DNA of 47,566 nucleotides from Okeania hirsuta (lineage in GTDB: Bacteria > Cyanobacteriota > Cyanobacteriia > Cyanobacteriales > Microcoleaceae), in contig NZ_RCBY01000035.1 of NCBI RefSeq assembly GCF_003838195.1, forward strand, positions 1 through 47,566, written 5' to 3'. Positions 44,631 through 47,566 of the stretch are shown here, piece by piece. Below the pieces are notes generated by a model. That model had not been told where the DNA came from and searched no databases. It saw only the letters and a list, made by a program, of their open reading frames with translations. Numbering within the stretch: position 1 is the first letter of the stretch; every line of letters begins with the position of its first letter. The position numbers and the translations under genes are program-made.

Positions 44631-45413
44631 ATGAAAGTTGCTTTAATTACTGGTGGAACTCGTGGAATAGGGTTAGCTATTTCTCGTAAATTAGCTGAAG
44701 ATGGTTTTAATCTGATCCTGGGATATCATTCTAACCATGATGCTGCTCTTGCAGTTAAAAAAGAGTTAGAAAAATTGAATATTAAGGTTATTACTGTAGC
44801 TGGAGACATCAAAAAATCTGAAACTGTTAATGCTTTATTTCAGGTAGTTGAAGAAAACTTTAATAGTCAACTCACAGCTTTTGTTCATGTCGCTGGTTAT
44901 GCTATTACCGCAACACTCCCAGGAAATTTTACTTTTGAACAGTATGAAGCAGCTCAAGAAATTTATCCTAAAGCTTTTATTCGTTGTATAGAAAAAGCTC
45001 TAACTTATATGGTTGATGGTCAAGGTAGAGTCATTGTTATTTCTGCAACAGGTGTTCATAACCCAGGAAAAGTTTATGGAATGGCCGCACCCGCAAAAGC
45101 AGCAATGGAAACTTTGGCCAAACATTACGCGATCGCTGTTGCTCCACGGGGAATTACTGTTAATATTATTACCCCTGGTTATATCAAAACTCAAGCTTGG
45201 GATGGCTATCTTGATAAAGTTCCTTATATTGATAAAATGCCTCCCCAAGTCACCCCCATGGGAAGATGGGGACAACCGGAAGATATAGCTCCTTTAGTGG
45301 CCTTTCTTTGTTCTCCAGAAAGTCGATTTATCACAGGTCAACATATCTATGTTGATGGGGGACTAGAATTATCTTTATTTTGGAATATTCATCGGTTTAG
45401 TCAAACTCTATAG
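44631..45413 (+). CDS. Short-chain dehydrogenase/reductase with Y-x6-K motif
   Basis: A 260-residue SDR. Cofactor motif TGGTRGIG (residues 7-14), AGDI after strand 3, HVAGYA replacing NNAG, Ser138 in VIVISATG, and KVYGMAAPAKAAMETLAKHY with Tyr149 and Lys156, six residues apart instead of the usual three. The tail VTPMGRWGQPEDIAPLVAFL followed by VDGG is typical of FabG-like enzymes. Y-x6-K is characteristic of enoyl-ACP reductases of the FabI/FabL type and some natural-product reductases, so enoyl or unusual keto reduction is possible. NADP preference is suggested by the Arg in TGGTRG. It lies between a cupin-like gene and a DUF29 copy. The stop codon overlaps a TAGCGCTACGCGCTA palindrome. 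Confidence 0.88.
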   Translation: MKVALITGGTRGIGLAISRKLAEDGFNLILGYHSNHDAALAVKKELEKLNIKVITVAGDIKKSETVNALFQVVEENFNSQLTAFVHVAGYAITATLPGNFTFEQYEAAQEIYPKAFIRCIEKALTYMVDGQGRVIVISATGVHNPGKVYGMAAPAKAAMETLAKHYAIAVAPRGITVNIITPGYIKTQAWDGYLDKVPYIDKMPPQVTPMGRWGQPEDIAPLVAFLCSPESRFITGQHIYVDGGLELSLFWNIHRFSQTL

Positions 45414-45430
45414 CGCTACGCGCTAGGGAA
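45411..45430. repeat. Palindromic repeat at SDR stop codon
   Basis: AGCGC-TAC-GCGCT hairpin directly at the stop codon, followed by AGGGAATAGGGAATAG. A variant (AGCGCTGTGCGC) starts the compound repeat at 32232. Confidence 0.5.
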
Positions 45431-45495
45431 TAGGGAATAGCAAACTGTAAAAGGATTTTAGGATTGAAAAATGTCCGGACCAATTCTTGTATTGC

Positions 45496-45704
45496 TATAG
45501 AACCCCTGATCGTATCTTCATAAATATGCGCGTTTTTTTAGCTAGGAGACAGGAGACAGGAGACAGAAGACAGGAGGTAAGAGGGAAGATGTGGGGAAAA
45601 ATAATACAAAAAATTCAACACTCCTTGCTGATGATTTTTCCTCAAAATTGATGCGCGAAAAGACTTGAGAACCATAATTATATAGATCTCAAATGGGTGC
45701 TATA
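45496..45704 (-). mobile_element. MITE-A copy 2: 209-bp element, inverted relative to copy 1
   Basis: It begins TATAGAACCCC and ends GGGTGCTATA. It matches the complement of 2303-2537 along both arms (CGCGCATAAATATG-type right arm; AATTGATGCGCGAAAAGACT and ATAATTATATAGATCTCAAA left arm). Its purine-rich core is shorter than in copy 1. Confidence 0.82.
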
Positions 45705-45717
45705 AAAGCAGAATAAT

Positions 45718-45747
45718 CGATGATCGTGATGAAAACCGCGATCATCA
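45718..45747 (-). terminator. Stem-loop at the 3' end of DUF29 copy b
   Basis: GATGATCG (45719-45726) pairs with CGATCATC (45739-45746) over a 12-nt loop, overlapping the stop codon of the minus-strand DUF29 gene. There is no strong T tract, so termination is only likely. Confidence 0.45.
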
Positions 45748-46200
45748 ATTTTCTGGCAATCTTTTCATCAAATCTTCAAAAGTATAAGGACAAATATCGG
45801 GTAAACTAACATCATATACTTTTAAAACTTTACGCTTTGCTCGCTCATATTCAGGTTGAATATTGATTTTATTTAATAGGGTATTAGTAAGTCTTCTCTC
45901 AATTTCATCTTGGAAATCATCAATTTCATCAATCCAATGTCCGCGCGATTGGATATCATTAGTGTAGTCTAGCTTTAATCTGTGAATTATAATTTGTTTT
46001 AAAAAGCTATGAACTGCATTAATTTGCTCTTTTCCCAAGTTGTCTATCTCCTCTCTTAAATTCTCCCAATCAAGTGCTTTTTCATTATGTTCACTCAAAG
46101 CTTTTGCTTGTTCTTCTGTCCATTGAACAAAATCTGTTTCATATAGATTAGTCATTCTAATCTTTATATTGGTTTGTCTAGTCACGTCAATAGAATTCAT
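45745..46200 (-). CDS. DUF29-family protein (copy b)
   Basis: A 151-residue paralogue of the DUF29 gene at 41983, same length, with the same blocks: MTNLYETDFVQWTEEQAKAL, DWENLREEIDNLGKEQINAV, HRLKLDYTNDI, FQDEIERRLTNTLLNK, CPYTFEDLMKRLPEN. The leader (TTAGGAGTTTTACTG before ATG) also matches copy a (TTAGGAGTTTAACTT), so the duplication included the ribosome site. It is on the opposite strand and lies between MITE-A and MITE-B/C elements. Function is unknown; DUF29 genes are commonly multi-copy in cyanobacteria. Confidence 0.88.
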   Translation of the reverse strand: MNSIDVTRQTNIKIRMTNLYETDFVQWTEEQAKALSEHNEKALDWENLREEIDNLGKEQINAVHSFLKQIIIHRLKLDYTNDIQSRGHWIDEIDDFQDEIERRLTNTLLNKINIQPEYERAKRKVLKVYDVSLPDICPYTFEDLMKRLPEN

Positions 46201-46214
46201 CAGTAAAACTCCTA

Positions 46215-46320
46215 ATTATATTATATCCGTTTAAATAGTTATAAATAAATGACGGAGAAGTCAGAATTCAGGAGGGAAGAAAGAAGAAAAGAAGGAGAAA
46301 GTTTTTTGATCACTATATTA
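46215..46320. mobile_element. MITE-B-like copy, decayed right end
   Basis: The left arm ATATCCGTTTAAATAGTTAT followed by AAATAA matches the MITE-B end, and the core is purine-rich (GGAGGGAAGAAAGAAGAAAA). It ends in GGAGAAAGTTTTTTGATCAC without a clear inverted end. Confidence 0.5.
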
Positions 46321-46334
46321 GATTTTTAATTTGC

Positions 46335-46464
46335 TGGTGATGCATTGTAATTATTTTTGTTACCAGAAACGGTAGTGGGAGCATCTTGCTCCCTTATTAG
46401 CGGGCAGGATGCCCGCACTAGGCATTGCTTCTTCCTATTTACCATTACGCTCCGCAGAACTACC
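46335..46464. mobile_element. MITE-C copy 2, about 130 bp
   Basis: It shares CATTGTAAT, GGTAGTGGGAGCATCTTGCT, CCATTACGC and ACTACC with 40546-40642. A nested AGCGGGCAGGATGCCCGCAC hairpin (46401) explains the extra length. Confidence 0.6.
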
Positions 46465-46480
46465 CTTAATTTTATAACTC

Positions 46481-47455
46481 TCAAGGAACTACAATAATTT
46501 TTCCCATCAAACGACGCTCCTCCATTTTCGTCAATGCTGCTGACACTCCCTCCAGACTGACTACTTCCTCGATGGTCGGTTGCAACTTTCCCTGCACAAA
46601 TGCTGGTATAATTAAATTTTTGAGAGTTTGCCAACTTGCCTGATAATCACTGTTATACCAAAGGGCAATACCGTAAACTGCAATATTGCGCCCCAGTAAT
46701 TTTCCCATTGGTAAAGCAGCATCTAAACCAGTAGTCGTACCATAGCAAGCAATACGACCATTATTAGCTATAACTTCTAAACAGTCAGCAAATGTCACTT
46801 TACCAGCACCATCCACTGCCACCTGTACCCCTATATTATTTGTAATTTTTCTGACTTCAGAAACTACATTTTGATTGCTATAGTCAATGCAATAGTCAGC
46901 ACCCAGTTTCAATAAGTATTCCACTTTAGCTCTATTACCAGCAGTGGCGATAACTTTTGCTCCCAATAATTTCGCTAGTTGTATTGCTGCCGTCCCCACA
47001 CCACCACTACTAGGATGGACTAATACCCACTCTCCAACCTGAACTTTTGCCCGATAAATAAGAGCTAAAATAGCGGTCAAATAATTAATAGGTAAACTGG
47101 CAGCTACTTCAAAGGAAATATCATCAGGAATAGGTAATAATTCTGTTGCTGGAGCGATCGCCATTTCGGCAAAACCTCCTTTAACCTGCCCTACTACCCG
47201 CATTCCTGGCAAAAACCCTTCAACTTTTTCCCCTACTGCATCAACTATACCTGCTGCTTCTTGACCCAAAATTTGAGGTAGTGCATTATTCCCTGGTCTT
47301 TTATATTTTCCGTAGGTCATTTGCAGGTCTGAGTTATTAATTCCTGCTGCTCCTACACGCATTCTAATTTCACCAATATTTGGTGGCGACATTTCTGTTT
47401 CTTCTACTCGAATACCAGTAATACCTGTATATTCATGTATGCGAACTGCTTTCAT
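46481..47455 (-). CDS. Quinone oxidoreductase-like protein (MDR family, zinc-independent type)
   Basis: A 324-residue medium-chain dehydrogenase/reductase: catalytic N-domain with MKAVRIHEYTGITGIRVEET, AAGINNSDLQMTYGKYKRPG, QILGQEAAGIVDAVGEKVEG; Rossmann motif VLVHPSSGGVGTAAIQLAKL and KVIATAGNRAKVEYLLKLGA; C-terminal KMEERRLMGKIIVVP. The structural-zinc cysteine cluster of alcohol dehydrogenases is absent, so it belongs to the quinone-oxidoreductase/zeta-crystallin branch, using NADPH to reduce quinones or alpha,beta-unsaturated carbonyls. ATG 47455 is the start. Together with the SDR it gives this cluster two reductases. A polyketide-type enoyl reductase role is conceivable but not shown. 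Confidence 0.87.
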   Translation of the reverse strand: MKAVRIHEYTGITGIRVEETEMSPPNIGEIRMRVGAAGINNSDLQMTYGKYKRPGNNALPQILGQEAAGIVDAVGEKVEGFLPGMRVVGQVKGGFAEMAIAPATELLPIPDDISFEVAASLPINYLTAILALIYRAKVQVGEWVLVHPSSGGVGTAAIQLAKLLGAKVIATAGNRAKVEYLLKLGADYCIDYSNQNVVSEVRKITNNIGVQVAVDGAGKVTFADCLEVIANNGRIACYGTTTGLDAALPMGKLLGRNIAVYGIALWYNSDYQASWQTLKNLIIPAFVQGKLQPTIEEVVSLEGVSAALTKMEERRLMGKIIVVP

Positions 47456-47566
47456 TTTTGGTGTATTATTTAAACTATTTGGTTGTCCTGCTCGCGAACG
47501 TGTGAAGATATATATTTTTTAATTTCTGACCACACTCCCCATCCCCCCCATCTCCCCAACCCCCCC
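47456..47566. promoter_or_regulatory. Upstream region of the quinone oxidoreductase gene
   Basis: 111 bp to the window end, ending in a C-rich low-complexity run. It presumably holds the promoter. Nothing specific is visible. Confidence 0.35.

Overview
The window is a 47.6-kb AT-rich chromosomal piece of a cyanobacterium, probably a filamentous non-heterocystous one rich in small repeats (Oscillatoriales-like; this is inference). The evidence is a set of photosynthesis-linked genes: a ChlH-type Mg-chelatase H subunit, NdhH, the RuBisCO regulator RbcR, a helical carotenoid protein (stand-alone OCP N-domain) and a zeta-carotene isomerase homologue. HIP1 palindromes (GCGATCGC, e.g. 2112, 3195, 4113) and many short dispersed repeats with purine- or pyrimidine-rich cores agree. 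I saw no rRNA, tRNA or CRISPR array.

Layout. 1-2231 (-): 5' part of chlH, carrying two in-frame insertions of repeat-like DNA. 3026-5950 (-): Ca2+ P-type ATPase. 6185-8358 (+): restriction-modification pair (C5-cytosine methyltransferase plus NgoFVII/PLD-like endonuclease), followed by a decay zone of gene fragments (8464-9420). 9481-13387 (-): MidA-like methyltransferase, methanethiol methyltransferase-like membrane protein, a truncated macro domain, a CGLC thioredoxin and a Z-ISO/NnrU protein. 13992-14996 (+): rbcR. 15835-21214: acpH, a cytoplasmic MCP-like gene damaged at both ends, a small unknown ORF and a REC-GGDEF-EAL protein. 21909-24502: HAD phosphatase, queG and HCP. 25698-28781 (-): unknown conserved-looking protein, an anti-sigma-type kinase and a REC-GAF-PP2C phosphatase (partner-switch pair). 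29089-31662: rsmH and ndhH. 32619-40468: two GT-C glycosyltransferase-like membrane proteins, a TnpB-only IS with its omega-RNA end, a broken gene, and an ABC transporter of the SbmA/PMP70 type. 41136-47455: accessory cluster of two alpha/beta-hydrolase-fold paralogues that both lack the catalytic triad, two DUF29 paralogues, a cupin-like protein, an SDR with a Y-x6-K motif and a quinone oxidoreductase.

The intergenic DNA is unusually structured. I recognise at least four families of short elements with terminal inverted repeats (called MITE-A to MITE-D here), solitary hairpin ends resembling the TnpB element's left end, heptamer tandem repeats and a dispersed repeat with an inverted second copy. 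Several of these have altered genes. Two repeat blocks sit in frame inside chlH. A 120-bp block interrupts the pseudogene at 36301-36770. A 68-bp tandem duplication cuts the MCP-like gene off from its natural start.

The strongest candidate for something undescribed is the 41-47.5 kb cluster with its catalytically dead hydrolase pair. Next come the repeat-driven edits of coding sequence in chlH and the MCP-like gene. All family assignments come from reading motifs by eye; no database search was run.
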